Assembly (NCBI RefSeq): GCF_013415325.1
Contig: NZ_JACBYE010000009.1
Span: forward strand, 1 to 64,000
Length of the DNA: 64,000 nucleotides
Direction: 5' to 3'
Origin: Sanguibacter inulinus
GTDB taxonomy: Bacteria > Actinomycetota > Actinomycetes > Actinomycetales > Cellulomonadaceae
Shown one piece after another: positions 1 through 9,753 of this stretch. A model generated the notes under the pieces. It worked only from the letters and a program-made list of their open reading frames with translations, did not search any database and had not been told where the DNA came from. Both the position numbers and the translations under genes were made by a program. The first letter of the stretch is position 1. Every line of letters begins with the position of its first letter.

Positions 1-40
1 CCCCACAGCACCCCCGCACCACCCAGGAGCCCAGAGACAG

Positions 41-2518
41 ATGGCACGCACCTCGACGCGGTCCGGCTCGACGACAGAACCCGGTGACTTCACCGAGAAC
101 ATCGTCGACATCGACGTCGCCCAGGAGATGGAGGGCTCGTTCCTCGAGTACGCCTACTCCGTCATCTACGCGCGCGCCCTGCCCGACGCCCGCGACGGGC
201 TCAAGCCGGTCCAGCGCCGCATCCTCTTCCAGATGTCCGACATGGGTCTGCGTCCCGACCGTGGGCACGTGAAGTCCGCGCGCGTCGTGGGCGAGGTCAT
301 GGGGAAGCTGCACCCGCACGGCGACACGGCGATCTACGACGCCCTGGTGCGCATGGCGCAGCCTTTCTCGCTGCGGCTGCCGATGGTCGACGGTCACGGG
401 AACTTCGGATCCCTCGACGACGGCCCTGCTGCCCCTCGGTACACCGAGGCGCGCCTCGCACCGGCTGCGCTGGTGATGACCACGGGTCTCGACGAGGACG
501 TCGTGGACTTCGTGCCGAACTACGACAACAAGCTGGTCCAGCCCGAGGTCCTGCCGGCCGCTATCCCGAACCTGCTCGTCAACGGTGCGTCGGGCATCGC
601 CGTGGGCATGGCGACCAACCTGGCCCCGCACAACCTCATCGAGGTGATCGCGGCGGCGCGGTTCCTCGTCGCGAACCCGAAGGCCTCGCTCGAAGACCTC
701 ATGCGCTTCGTGCCCGGACCCGACCTGCCCACGGGTGGCAAGATCGTCGGCCTCGAGGGCATCCGCGACGCGTACAGGACGGGTCGCGGGTCCTTCAAGA
801 CGCGTGCCACGGTCCGGGTCGAGAACGTCACACCCAAGCGCAAGGGGCTCGTGGTCACCGAGCTGCCCTATCTCGTGGGTCCCGAGAAGGTCGTCGAGAA
901 GATCAAGGAAGGCGTCCAGGCCAAGAAGCTGTCGGGCATCACGGCCGTCACCGACCTCACCGACAGGTCGCACGGGCTGCGCCTGGTCATCGAGATCAAG
1001 ACGGGATTCAACCCCGAGGCCGTCCTCGAGCAGCTGTACAGGTACACGCCGATGGAGGACTCCTTCGGCATGAACAACGTGGCGCTCGTCGACGGCCAGC
1101 CGCGCACGCTCGGCCTGCGCGAGATGCTGTCCGTCTGGGTCGACCACCGCATCGACGTGGTGCGCCGCCGCTCGCAGTTCCGGCTGACCAAGCGCCTGGA
1201 CAGGCTGCACCTGGTCGAGGGCCTGCTGCTCGCGATCGTCGACATCGACGAGGTCATCCAGGTGATCCGCAGCTCGGACGACGCCGACACGGCGCGCGGA
1301 CGCCTGCGCGAGGTCTTCGACCTCTCCGAGGCGCAGTCCGAGTACATCCTCGAGCTGCGGCTGCGACGCCTCACCAAGTTCTCGCGGATCGAGCTCGAGA
1401 AGGAGCAGTCGGCCCTCGTCGAGGAGATCGAGCAGCTGCGCGCGATCCTCGGGGACGACGCGCTGCTGCGCCGCGTGGTGAGCGAGGAGATGGCCGAGGT
1501 CGCGAAGGTCTACGGGACGCCGCGACGGACGATCTTGCTCGACTCGGCAGGTGGCGGCGTGACGGGCGCTCCAGGGCTCCCGGGGCCACGTGGCAGCCAG
1601 GTGTCCCTCGAGATCGAGGACACCCCGTGCTGGGTGCTGCTGTCGTCGACGGGTCTCCTCGCCCGGACCTCCGACGACACCGTCCCCGTCCGCGACGACC
1701 ACCGGCACGCCCACGACGTGCTGAGCACGTCGCTGCTGTCGTCGGTGCGCAGCGAGGTCGGTGCGCTGACCTCGGCCGGACGGGTCGTGCGGGTCTCGGT
1801 CCTCGACCTCCCGTCGTTGCCGCCCACCCAGGGTGCACCGAGCCTGTCGGGCGGGGTGCCCGTCGCCGAGGTCTGCACCCTCGAGCCGGGTGAGCAGCTC
1901 GTCACCCTCGTCTCCCTCGCCGAGGACGCACCGACCCTCGCCCTCGGGACCGCCGGTGGCACCGTCAAGCGCGTCGCCCAGGGCGACGTACCGAGCAAGG
2001 ACAGCTGGGAGGTCGTCTCCCTCAAGCCCGGTGACACCGTGGTCGGCGCCGTGCCGGTCTCCGACGACGACGAGCTCGTCTTCATCAGCTCCGAGGCGAG
2101 CCTGCTGCACTTCTCCGCGAGCGCCGTGCGCCCCCAGGGCCGGACGGCCGGCGGCATGGCCGGCATCAAGCTCACGGGCGACCAGCGTGCGGTGTTCTTC
2201 GGTGCTGTCCCCGCGGGTCAGGCCGAGCAGTGCGCGGTGGTGACGATCGCCGGTGCGTCGGACGCCCTGCCGGGGACCCAGACGGGGAGCGTCAAGACGA
2301 CGGCCTTCGAGGTGTACCCGGGCAAGGGACGAGCGACGGGCGGGGTGCGGGCGCACAGGTTCCTCAAGGGCGAAGACACGCTGCTGCTCGCGTGGGTGGG
2401 CACAGCCCCGCCGCACGCGACAGGGGCCGCCGGGCAGCCCCTCGACCTGCCGCCCGCCGACCCGCGGCGCGACGGCTCGGGCACGATGCTCGACGCGCCG
2501 GTCCACGCCGTGGGGTGA
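41..2518 (+). CDS. parC: DNA topoisomerase IV subunit A (GyrA/ParC family)
   Basis: Type IIA topoisomerase breakage-reunion subunit, 825 aa; with ParE it decatenates and relaxes DNA using ATP. The winged-helix region carries QRR (58-60), HPHGD (91-95) and the [10 protein letters not shown] block, whose Tyr134 is the expected active-site tyrosine that links covalently to DNA. Residues from about 510 form a degenerate beta-propeller. I do not see the QRRGGRG-type GyrA box that marks gyrase, so ParC is the better call; the partner-type gene at 15677-17806 supports this. The quinolone-region position equivalent to E. coli GyrA Ser83 is Thr96 and the Asp87 equivalent is Asp100. An AGGAG lies 11 nt before the ATG. 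A gyrA paralogue cannot be excluded from this window alone. Confidence 0.9.
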   Translation: MARTSTRSGSTTEPGDFTENIVDIDVAQEMEGSFLEYAYSVIYARALPDARDGLKPVQRRILFQMSDMGLRPDRGHVKSARVVGEVMGKLHPHGDTAIYDALVRMAQPFSLRLPMVDGHGNFGSLDDGPAAPRYTEARLAPAALVMTTGLDEDVVDFVPNYDNKLVQPEVLPAAIPNLLVNGASGIAVGMATNLAPHNLIEVIAAARFLVANPKASLEDLMRFVPGPDLPTGGKIVGLEGIRDAYRTGRGSFKTRATVRVENVTPKRKGLVVTELPYLVGPEKVVEKIKEGVQAKKLSGITAVTDLTDRSHGLRLVIEIKTGFNPEAVLEQLYRYTPMEDSFGMNNVALVDGQPRTLGLREMLSVWVDHRIDVVRRRSQFRLTKRLDRLHLVEGLLLAIVDIDEVIQVIRSSDDADTARGRLREVFDLSEAQSEYILELRLRRLTKFSRIELEKEQSALVEEIEQLRAILGDDALLRRVVSEEMAEVAKVYGTPRRTILLDSAGGGVTGAPGLPGPRGSQVSLEIEDTPCWVLLSSTGLLARTSDDTVPVRDDHRHAHDVLSTSLLSSVRSEVGALTSAGRVVRVSVLDLPSLPPTQGAPSLSGGVPVAEVCTLEPGEQLVTLVSLAEDAPTLALGTAGGTVKRVAQGDVPSKDSWEVVSLKPGDTVVGAVPVSDDDELVFISSEASLLHFSASAVRPQGRTAGGMAGIKLTGDQRAVFFGAVPAGQAEQCAVVTIAGASDALPGTQTGSVKTTAFEVYPGKGRATGGVRAHRFLKGEDTLLLAWVGTAPPHATGAAGQPLDLPPADPRRDGSGTMLDAPVHAVG

Positions 2519-2659
2519 TCGCGGGCAGGTGACCGGGGGCGTCGCCCGGTGGAAGTTCTCCCCATCGACGGTCTCGCCGTGCGGGGACGACGATGGGCAG
2601 CGAGAATTCACCGACCGCGTGATGCACGTCGCGGCCCCCCACCCCCCTGGAGCACCCTC

Positions 2660-3382
2660 ATGCGCACCTCCCTCCTCGTCCGTTCGTCCGTAGCGCTCCT
2701 CGCGACAGGGATGGTGCTCAGCGGCTGCTCGAGCGACGGTGACGAGAAGGTCGCCTCGCCCGTCTCCGCCGAGGCGACAGACGACGCCACCGACGAGAGC
2801 ACCGACGAGCCGACGGAGGACTCGGACGACGACTCGACCGAGGACGCGACCGACGAGGCGACCGAGGACAGCACTGACGACGCCGACGACTCGGGCGACG
2901 GGTCGGTCGACGGCACCCAGGTGATCGACGTCGACGGGTCCGACAAGGACCTCACCCTCGAGATCCCCACGGGGTGGCAGCCCTCCGACGCGATGGACAG
3001 CTCACCCTTCATCATCTTCGTGGCGGTCTCCCCCGAGGTGTACGAGGCCTTCAGCCCGAACGTCGTCGTGACCGTCGAGGACGTCCCGTCCGGGGCGTCC
3101 GAGGACGACATCTTCGCCAACCACACGGCGGCCGCGCTGAGCCTCGACTCGACCGAGCCCGACGGCAGCACGGGCACTGTCGGCGGTTACCCGTCCCACA
3201 CGGTCTCCGGTCTGCGCGAGGGGCCCTCGGGCGAACAGCTCGCGCAGAGCTCGACCCTCGTGATCGTCGAGGGCGACGACGGCTCGACGGTCGCCCTGGC
3301 CCTCGCGCTGACCACCCACGCGGACGACTCGGCCGGGCGCGACGTGCTCAGCGGCGTGCTGTCGTCGGCCACGATCAGCTGA
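2660..3382 (+). CDS. Secreted lipoprotein with acidic Thr/Asp/Glu linker
   Basis: Predicted lipoprotein of 240 aa. The N-terminus has two Arg/Ser-flanked charges, a hydrophobic core and an LSGC lipobox, so Cys21 or nearby would be lipidated. A linker of about 60 residues rich in Asp, Glu, Thr and Ser (repeated TDE/TED units) follows. The C-terminal domain (about 90-240) contains an IPTGWQ motif and alternating beta/alpha pattern resembling LpqN/DUF1795-type domains; that assignment is inference. An in-frame GTG at 2549 would extend the frame, but the ATG at 2660 has a GGAG about 7 nt upstream and gives a proper signal peptide. The next gene starts 14 nt downstream, so the two are probably co-transcribed. 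Function is unknown. Confidence 0.8.
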   Translation: MRTSLLVRSSVALLATGMVLSGCSSDGDEKVASPVSAEATDDATDESTDEPTEDSDDDSTEDATDEATEDSTDDADDSGDGSVDGTQVIDVDGSDKDLTLEIPTGWQPSDAMDSSPFIIFVAVSPEVYEAFSPNVVVTVEDVPSGASEDDIFANHTAAALSLDSTEPDGSTGTVGGYPSHTVSGLREGPSGEQLAQSSTLVIVEGDDGSTVALALALTTHADDSAGRDVLSGVLSSATIS

Positions 3383-3395
3383 CGGGACGGCACCC

Positions 3396-4262
3396 ATGGA
3401 CCAGGCACGACGGGTCGTCGTCACCGGCGGCAGCGGAAAGCTCGGGCGCGCGTGCGTCGCGGACCTCCTCGAGCACGGCTACGAGGTGGTCAACGTCGAC
3501 GTGGCACCTCCGCCCGAAGACCAGGGCTGCGCCTACGTGCGCGCCGACCTCACCGACCTCGGGCAGACCCTCGCCGTGCTCACGGGCGTGGATGACAGGT
3601 ACCGGGGCGTCGACGCCGTCGTGCACCTGGCCGCGATCCCCGCACCGGGCGGGTTCCCGGACCACGTGATCTTCGAGACCAACACCGTCTCGACGTACAA
3701 CGTGTTCTCCGCGGCACGGACGGCCGGGATCCGCACCGTGGTGTGGGCCTCGAGCGAGACCGTCCTCGGTCTGCCCTTCGAGACCCCTCCCCCGTACCTG
3801 CCGGTCGACGAGGAGTACCCGGGCCGGCCGGAGTCCTCGTACTCGCTGTCCAAGCTGCTCGGTGAGCACACGGCCGCGCAGATGTGCCGGCAGGACCCGT
3901 CGTTGATGATCCACGCGCTGCGGTTCTCCAACGTCATGGAACCCCACGACTACGCGGCGTTCCCGGGCTTCGACGCCGACCCGTCGCTGCGCCGCTGGAA
4001 CGCGTGGGGGTACATCGACGCCCGTGACGGCGCGCAGGCGATCCGTCGGTCGCTCGAGCACGGGCACCCGGGCTTCGAGGTGTTCGTCATCGCCAACGCC
4101 GACACCGTGATGAGCCGCAGCAGCACCGAGCTGGCCGCGGCCGAGTTCCCCGGCGTCCCGCTGCGTGACGGGCTCGGCACGCACGAGACCCTGCTGTCGA
4201 TCGACAAGGCGCGACGGGTGCTCGGCTTCGACCCGCAGCACTCGTGGCGCGACCAGGTCTGA
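3396..4262 (+). CDS. NAD(P)-dependent epimerase/dehydratase (extended SDR)
   Basis: Extended short-chain dehydrogenase of 288 aa, the family that acts on nucleotide sugars or related alcohols. The N-terminal Rossmann motif is VTGGSGKLG (residues 8-16), an acidic residue at the end of beta-2 (NVDV) favours NAD(H), and the catalytic YSLSK (Tyr-x-x-x-Lys) sits near residue 149. The HLAAIPAP segment is the usual NAG-like strand 4 region. It follows the lipoprotein by 14 nt with no terminator between them. Substrate cannot be told from the sequence; no sugar-biosynthesis genes are adjacent. Confidence 0.85.
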   Translation: MDQARRVVVTGGSGKLGRACVADLLEHGYEVVNVDVAPPPEDQGCAYVRADLTDLGQTLAVLTGVDDRYRGVDAVVHLAAIPAPGGFPDHVIFETNTVSTYNVFSAARTAGIRTVVWASSETVLGLPFETPPPYLPVDEEYPGRPESSYSLSKLLGEHTAAQMCRQDPSLMIHALRFSNVMEPHDYAAFPGFDADPSLRRWNAWGYIDARDGAQAIRRSLEHGHPGFEVFVIANADTVMSRSSTELAAAEFPGVPLRDGLGTHETLLSIDKARRVLGFDPQHSWRDQV

Positions 4263-4343
4263 GCAGCCCCTGGCCCGCGGTTCCCGGGGACGCCGCCCCG
4301 GGTGGGCGGCGCCCTGAGAGCGCCACGGCCCCGGGCCGACGCG

Positions 4344-4374
4344 CGGCGGGCGACCACCTGGCGGTCGCCCGCCG
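4344..4374 (+). terminator. Hairpin between epimerase and metH
   Basis: A perfect 12-bp stem (4344-4355 with 4363-4374) and 7-nt loop, with no U-run, lies just after the epimerase gene and before the metH promoter. It probably ends the lipoprotein-epimerase transcript; actinobacterial terminators often lack the U-tract. Confidence 0.55.
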
Positions 4375-4393
4375 GTCTGTCGGCCGTCGTCCC

Positions 4394-4399
4394 TAGACT
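4394..4399 (+). promoter_or_regulatory. -10 element for leaderless metH
   Basis: TAGACT is followed by 6 nt and then the metH ATG, the spacing at which transcription starts on the A of the start codon. No ribosome binding site precedes the ATG. There is therefore no room for a 5' riboswitch on this transcript. Confidence 0.6.
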
Positions 4400-4405
4400 G
4401 ACCCC

Positions 4406-7400
4406 ATGCTCACCGCGCGCGCTGCTGCCCTGAAGTCCGCCATCGCCTCGCGCGTCGTCGTCGCCGACGGTGCGATGGGCACGATGCTCCAGGCGGCCGA
4501 CCTCTCCCTCGACGACTTCCAGGGTCTGGAGGGCTGCAACGAGATCCTCAACGTCACCCGCCCCGACGTGGTCGAGTCGGTCCACGACGCGTACTTCGCC
4601 GTCGGTGTCGACTGCGTCGAGACCAACACCTTCGGGGCCAACTGGTCGAACCTCGGCGACTACGGCATCGACGACCGCATCTTCGAGCTCGCCGAGGCGG
4701 GCGCGCGGGTCGCGCGCCGCAGCGCTGACAAGCACGCCACGCCCGACAAGCCGCGCTGGGTCCTCGGCTCGATGGGACCGGGCACCAAGCTGCCGAGCCT
4801 CGGGCACACGAGCTACGCGCACCTGCGCGACACCTTCGCCCAGCAGGCTGCCGGTCTGGTGGCCGGCGGCGCCGACGCGATCCTCGTCGAGACCAGCCAG
4901 GACCTCCTCCAGACCAAGGCGGCCGTCAACGGCTCGAAGAAGGCCATGGCGGAGTCGGGTGTCGAGGTGCCGATCTTCGTCCAGGTGACCGTCGAGGCGA
5001 CGGGCACCATGCTCATGGGCTCCGAGATCGGCGCCGCCCTCACGACGCTCGCGGCGCTCGGCATCGACTCGATCGGCCTGAACTGCGCGACCGGCCCAGC
5101 CGAGATGAGCGAGCACCTGCGCCACCTCGCCAAGCACTCGGCCGTCCCCCTCACCTGCATGCCCAACGCGGGGCTGCCCGTGCTCGGCGCCAACGGTGCG
5201 CACTACCCGCTGAGCCCGGCCGAGCTCGCCGCAGCGCACCAGCAGTTCGTCCGGGAGTTCGGTCTCGGGCTCGTGGGCGGCTGCTGCGGGACGACGCCCG
5301 AGCACCTGCGCGCCGTGGTCGAGGCCGTCGGCGGGGTACCCGTCGTCGAGCGCTCCCCCGAGCCTGAGAAGGGCGTCGCGAGCCTCTACACCCACGTGGA
5401 CTTCGACCAGGACGCGTCCTTCCTGGCGATCGGCGAGCGCACCAACGCGAACGGGTCGAAGGCCTTCCGTGAGGCGATGCTCGCCGAGGACTGGGACGAG
5501 TGCGTGCAGATCGCCCGGGCGCAGACCCGCGACGGCGCGCACCTGCTCGACGTGTGCGTGGACTACGTGGGGCGCGACGGCGTCGCCGACGTCCGGTCTG
5601 TCGTGTCCCGCCTCGCGTCGGCCTCGACGCTGCCCCTGGTCATCGACTCGACGGAGCCGCCGGTCATCCAGGCCGGTCTCGAGCTCGTCGGCGGGCGCGG
5701 GGTCGTCAACTCGGTGAACTTCGAGGACGGCGACGGCGAGACGTCGCGCTACGGGCGCATCATGCCGCTCGTCAAGGAGCACGGCGCGGCGGTCATCGCG
5801 CTCACCATCGACGAAGAGGGCCAGGCGCGCACAGCCGAGACCAAGCTCGCGATCGCGAGCCGCCTCGTCGACGACCTCACCGGCCGCTGGGGCATGGACG
5901 TCGCCGACATCATCGTCGACACCCTCACCTTCCCGATCGCCACGGGACAGGAGGAGACCCGCCGCGACGCCATCGAGACCATCGAGGCGATCCGCGCGCT
6001 CAAGGCGAAGTACCCCGGGGTGCACACGACGCTCGGCGTCTCGAACGTCTCCTTCGGGCTCAACCCGGCCGCACGTGTCGTGCTCAACTCGGTGTTCCTG
6101 CACGAGGCCGTCCAGGCCGGGCTCGACTCGGCGATCGTGCACGCCGCGAAGATCCTCCCCCTCGCGAAGATCCCCGACGAGCAGCGCCAGGCCGCTCTCG
6201 ACCTCGTCTGGGACCGCCGCGAGTACGACGCCGACGGCGCGATGACCTTCGACCCGCTGGCCCGTCTCCTCGACCTCTTCGCCGGGGTCGACACCGCAGC
6301 TCTCAAGGACCGGCGCGCCGCCGAGCTCGCGGCGCTCCCCCTCGGCGAGCGGCTCGAGCGTCGCATCCTCGACGGCGACCTCAAAGGTCTCGACACCGAC
6401 CTCGACCAGGCGCTCGGCGAGGGCATGACGGCCCTGGCGATCATCAACGACCACCTGCTCGCCGGGATGAAGGTCGTCGGAGAGCTCTTCGGCAAGGGCG
6501 AGATGCAGCTGCCCTTCGTGCTGCAGTCCGCCGAGGCCATGAAGACTGCCGTGGCCTACCTCGAGCCGCACATGGAGAAGACTGACGAGGCCGGCAAGGG
6601 CACCATCGTGCTCGCGACCGTCCGCGGGGACGTGCACGACATCGGCAAGAACCTCGTCGACATCATCCTCACCAACAACGGCTACACGGTCGTCAACATC
6701 GGCATCAAGCAGACCATCGCCGCGATGATCGAGGCCGCCGAGGAGCACCACGCCGACGTCATCGGCATGAGCGGCCTGCTGGTGAAGTCGACCGTCGTCA
6801 TGCGGGAGAACCTCGAAGAGCTCAACGCACGAGGCCTCGCGCAGAAGTACCCGGTGCTGCTCGGCGGTGCCGCACTGACCCGCACCTACGTCGAGGACGA
6901 CCTCGACGCCGTGTACGACGGCCAGGTCCGGTACGCCCGCGACGCCTTCGAGGGCCTGCGCCTCATGGAGCCCCTCGTGCGGGTCGCCCGCGGCGAGGAC
7001 GTCGCCTCGGTCGGTCTCCCGCCGCTCAAGAAGCGCCGCCACGCTACCGTGACGGTCACCCAGACGGCCGACGAGGACCTCCCGCCGCGGTCCGACATCG
7101 ACTCCGACAACCCTGTCCCGACACCGCCGTTCTGGGGGTCGCGGATCGTCAAGGGGATCCAGCTCGCCGACTACGCGGCGTTCTTGGACGAGCGCGCGAC
7201 CTTCATGGGTCAGTGGGGTCTCAAGCCGTCTCGTGCCGACGACTCCGCGAGCTACGAAGAGCTGGTCGAGACCGAGGGCCGCCCGCGTCTGCGCGACTGG
7301 CTCGACCGCATCAAGACCGACAACATGTTCGACCCCTCGGTCGTCTACGGATACTTCCCCGCGGTCGCCGACGGCGACGACATGGTGATCTTGCACCACG

Positions 7401-7936
7401 AGGGCCCCGACGGCGGCTCGGGCGGCGAGCCGGGCACGGAGCGCATGCGCTTCACCTTCCCGCGGCAGCGCCGCGACAGGCACCTGTGCCTGGCGGACTT
7501 CGTCCGGCCGAAGGACTCGGGCGAGGTCGACGTGGTCGCCTTCCAGCTCGTGACCGTCGGCGCCTCCGTGGACCCGCACACAGCCCGGCTCTTCGCCGAG
7601 AACAGGTACCGCGAGTACATGGAGCTGCACGGCCTCTCCGTCCAGCTCACCGAGTCCCTCGCCGAGTTCTGGCACTCCCGCGTGCGCGAGGAGCTCGGCT
7701 TCGCCGCCGAGGACCCGGCAGACCTCGACGGCATGTTCAAGGTCGACTACCGCGGCGCGAGGTTCTCCCTCGGCTACCCGGCCTGCCCCGACATGGAAGA
7801 CCGCCGCAAGGTCATGGAGCTGCTGCGCGCCGAGCGCGTGGGTGTCGTGCTCTCCGACGAGCTCCAGCTGCACCCCGAGCAGTCGACCGACGCGATCGTG
7901 TTCCACCACCCTGCCGCGAAGTACTTCTCGGTGTGA
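4406..7936 (+). CDS. metH: Cobalamin-dependent methionine synthase
   Basis: Transfers the methyl group of 5-methyltetrahydrofolate to homocysteine through a methylcobalamin intermediate. All four modules are present in 1176 aa. The homocysteine barrel (about 1-310) has zinc-binding Cys227 (NCATGP) and Cys293-Cys294 (GGCCGTTP). The pterin-binding barrel (about 340-610) follows, then the helical cap and the B12-binding Rossmann domain with DVHDIG (Asp742, His744, Gly747), where His744 is the expected lower cobalt ligand. The last module is the C-terminal AdoMet activation domain (about 850-1176). The start is fixed by a TAGACT hexamer 6 nt upstream. It overlaps the next gene by 4 nt, and a candidate cobalamin-type ECF operon lies only about 1 kb downstream on the other strand. 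Confidence 0.96.
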   Translation: MLTARAAALKSAIASRVVVADGAMGTMLQAADLSLDDFQGLEGCNEILNVTRPDVVESVHDAYFAVGVDCVETNTFGANWSNLGDYGIDDRIFELAEAGARVARRSADKHATPDKPRWVLGSMGPGTKLPSLGHTSYAHLRDTFAQQAAGLVAGGADAILVETSQDLLQTKAAVNGSKKAMAESGVEVPIFVQVTVEATGTMLMGSEIGAALTTLAALGIDSIGLNCATGPAEMSEHLRHLAKHSAVPLTCMPNAGLPVLGANGAHYPLSPAELAAAHQQFVREFGLGLVGGCCGTTPEHLRAVVEAVGGVPVVERSPEPEKGVASLYTHVDFDQDASFLAIGERTNANGSKAFREAMLAEDWDECVQIARAQTRDGAHLLDVCVDYVGRDGVADVRSVVSRLASASTLPLVIDSTEPPVIQAGLELVGGRGVVNSVNFEDGDGETSRYGRIMPLVKEHGAAVIALTIDEEGQARTAETKLAIASRLVDDLTGRWGMDVADIIVDTLTFPIATGQEETRRDAIETIEAIRALKAKYPGVHTTLGVSNVSFGLNPAARVVLNSVFLHEAVQAGLDSAIVHAAKILPLAKIPDEQRQAALDLVWDRREYDADGAMTFDPLARLLDLFAGVDTAALKDRRAAELAALPLGERLERRILDGDLKGLDTDLDQALGEGMTALAIINDHLLAGMKVVGELFGKGEMQLPFVLQSAEAMKTAVAYLEPHMEKTDEAGKGTIVLATVRGDVHDIGKNLVDIILTNNGYTVVNIGIKQTIAAMIEAAEEHHADVIGMSGLLVKSTVVMRENLEELNARGLAQKYPVLLGGAALTRTYVEDDLDAVYDGQVRYARDAFEGLRLMEPLVRVARGEDVASVGLPPLKKRRHATVTVTQTADEDLPPRSDIDSDNPVPTPPFWGSRIVKGIQLADYAAFLDERATFMGQWGLKPSRADDSASYEELVETEGRPRLRDWLDRIKTDNMFDPSVVYGYFPAVADGDDMVILHHEGPDGGSGGEPGTERMRFTFPRQRRDRHLCLADFVRPKDSGEVDVVAFQLVTVGASVDPHTARLFAENRYREYMELHGLSVQLTESLAEFWHSRVREELGFAAEDPADLDGMFKVDYRGARFSLGYPACPDMEDRRKVMELLRAERVGVVLSDELQLHPEQSTDAIVFHHPAAKYFSV

Positions 7937-8814
7937 GCGTGGTCGGCGGGTCAGCAGGACGGCCCGCCCCTGGCGGGTCGGTGCCGCAGGGAGCCACCGC
8001 GCTGCGCCCGACCTGGGAGTCGCTCCCAGCCCAGGTCCGGCACACCGTCGAGACGAGGCTCGGGTCGGCCGTGGTCGAGGCCCGGTCGCAAGACTCGGGC
8101 TTCACCCCCGGTCTCGCGTCGCGGCTGCTCCTCGCAGACGGCCGGCGCGTCTTCGTCAAGGCGGCCTCGACCGAGATGGCTCCTTGGATCGTCGAGGCGT
8201 ACAGGCGCGAGTGCGAGGTGACGGCGGCGCTGCCTGCAGGAGTTCACGCTCCGCGCGCCCGGTGGATTTGCGAGGACGGACCGTGGTTCGTCGCCGTCAT
8301 GGACGACGTCGAGGGGCACCACCCCCGACGTCCGTGGCGCGCCGAGGAGCTCGCGTCAGTCGTGGCGATGCTCGGCGAGAACGCTCGGGCGCTCACGCCC
8401 CCGCCCCACGGTCTGCACGTACCGCTCCTCGCCGACGAGCTGGCCGCCGAGCTCGCCATGGTGCGCGATCTCGACCTCCCGTGGCGCGACACCTGCGTCG
8501 ACCTCGCCGAGCGGATGCTCGCCTCCCCGGCGACCACGGTGGTCCACACCGACATCCGCGACGACAACGTCCTCCTGACCGAGCAGGGTGCTGTCACCGT
8601 CGACTGGAACTTCGTGGCCGCCGGACCAGCCTGGTTCGACACGGTGTCTCTGCTCGTCCAGGCGTACGGCGACGGGATCGACTGCGACAGCGTGCTCGCC
8701 GGTGACCCGCTCACCCGGGGCCTCGACCCGGACCTCGTCGACGGTGTGCTCGCCCTGCTGCTGGGCTACTTCACCTGGGCCGCCGCGCAGGAGCACGTCG
8801 AGACGTCTCCGTAG
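7933..8814 (+). CDS. Aminoglycoside phosphotransferase-fold kinase
   Basis: A 293-aa protein of the APH/choline kinase fold. Visible motifs are the catalytic HTDIRDDN loop (Brenner-type HxDxxxxN) near residue 202 and the metal-binding TVDWNF near residue 220; the N-lobe has a VFVKAAS strand carrying the ATP-binding lysine. The GTG start overlaps the metH stop codon (GTGA), so translation is probably coupled; a second GTG six bases on is an alternative. The frame is open far upstream inside metH but that part is a shadow. It probably phosphorylates a small molecule or acts as a salvage kinase; nothing shows antibiotic resistance. Confidence 0.8.
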   Translation: MSVVGGSAGRPAPGGSVPQGATALRPTWESLPAQVRHTVETRLGSAVVEARSQDSGFTPGLASRLLLADGRRVFVKAASTEMAPWIVEAYRRECEVTAALPAGVHAPRARWICEDGPWFVAVMDDVEGHHPRRPWRAEELASVVAMLGENARALTPPPHGLHVPLLADELAAELAMVRDLDLPWRDTCVDLAERMLASPATTVVHTDIRDDNVLLTEQGAVTVDWNFVAAGPAWFDTVSLLVQAYGDGIDCDSVLAGDPLTRGLDPDLVDGVLALLLGYFTWAAAQEHVETSP

Positions 8815-8898
8815 CTGCGCAGCCACCAGGCCTGGTACCGGGACGCCACCTGGTCGTGGTTGTCGGACCGTCGCGGCTGGAGCACCGGCTGAGGCGCG

Positions 8899-9753
8899 TC
8901 ACCGCCCGGCCAGCACCCCGCGGCGCTGGGCACGGCGCAGCGTCCCGAGCACAGGGCGTCCGAGCAGGAGCACCGCGACGACGTTCGTCACGGCCCGCAG
9001 GGTGTCCCACGTGGGGGTCGAGGTCGTCAGCGTGAAGACCGCGAAGCGGCGCAGGTTCTCGGTGAGCTCCCCACCAGGGACGTACGAGACCTGCGTGCCG
9101 CCACCGAGCGCGAAGGGCCAGAACCACAGGTTCATCAGCGCGCCGAAGACGTAGGCGACGAGCGCTGCGTACACGGCGAGAGCACCGATCTCGACCCATC
9201 CGCGGGGACGGACCCGCCGGGCCAGCACGCGTCCCAGCAGACCTGCTCCGAGCCCGATCCACCCGGCCGCCATCATCTGGAACGGCAGCCACGGACCGAC
9301 TCCCGCGGTGATCAGCGCCGAGGCGGCGAGCGACACCGTGCCGAGCAAGAACCCGAAGGTCGGGCCGAAGACGTACCCCGCGAGGACGAGGAGGAAGAAC
9401 ACGAGCTCGATGCCCCCGGTCCCCGCACTCAGCAGCCGCAGTGCCGCGTTGACCGCCGACAGCACACCGAGGAGCGCCAGCGTCCGTGGGTCGAGCTCAC
9501 CGCCGGTGAGCTGGACGAGCAGCAGGACGAGCACGACAGGGAGCAGGACGACGAGCAGCCACGGTGCGCTCTGCCCGGAGGCGCGTGGGAGCACGCTCGC
9601 GACGAGCGGCCAGCAGAACATCACCAGCCCGATCAGGCTCGTGAGGACGAGCAGCACTGTGGACGCCGACCGGGCCGCGGTCCCCCGGTACCCGACGAGC
9701 GGGTCTGCGACGGACAGCCGAGCCTCAGCAGCCCGGTCTCTGCCTCGCGTCAC
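8899..9753 (-). CDS. ECF transporter substrate-binding (S) membrane component
   Basis: Integral membrane protein of 284 aa with about six hydrophobic segments, the size and layout of an ECF S component, the subunit that captures a vitamin and topples in the membrane. The motif-poor sequence has a GYVFGPTFGFLLG helix and a long periplasm-facing loop (ALGGGTQVSY). It is the last gene of a five-gene minus-strand operon; its GTG overlaps the ATPase stop (GTGA). Its substrate is not readable directly. Cobalamin is inferred from the two transcobalamin-like exported proteins in the same operon and from metH next door, which would make it analogous to CbrT. Other corrinoids or an unrelated hydrophobic ligand remain possible. 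Confidence 0.8.
   Translation of the reverse strand: MTRGRDRAAEARLSVADPLVGYRGTAARSASTVLLVLTSLIGLVMFCWPLVASVLPRASGQSAPWLLVVLLPVVLVLLLVQLTGGELDPRTLALLGVLSAVNAALRLLSAGTGGIELVFFLLVLAGYVFGPTFGFLLGTVSLAASALITAGVGPWLPFQMMAAGWIGLGAGLLGRVLARRVRPRGWVEIGALAVYAALVAYVFGALMNLWFWPFALGGGTQVSYVPGGELTENLRRFAVFTLTTSTPTWDTLRAVTNVVAVLLLGRPVLGTLRRAQRRGVLAGR

Noticed and set aside
2521-2550. Terminator after parC
   Set aside because: Only a 6-bp ACCGGG/CCCGGT stem is present, too weak to call in GC-rich sequence.
4263-4405. Cobalamin riboswitch before metH
   Set aside because: The region holds a simple hairpin and a promoter placed immediately before the ATG; no B12-box-like sequence is visible.
3950-7909. A 1319-codon open frame on the minus strand opposite metH
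   Set aside because: It is a mirror frame produced by GC-rich codon bias; its product is compositionally odd (His/Arg/Asp-rich) and metH on the plus strand has every family motif.
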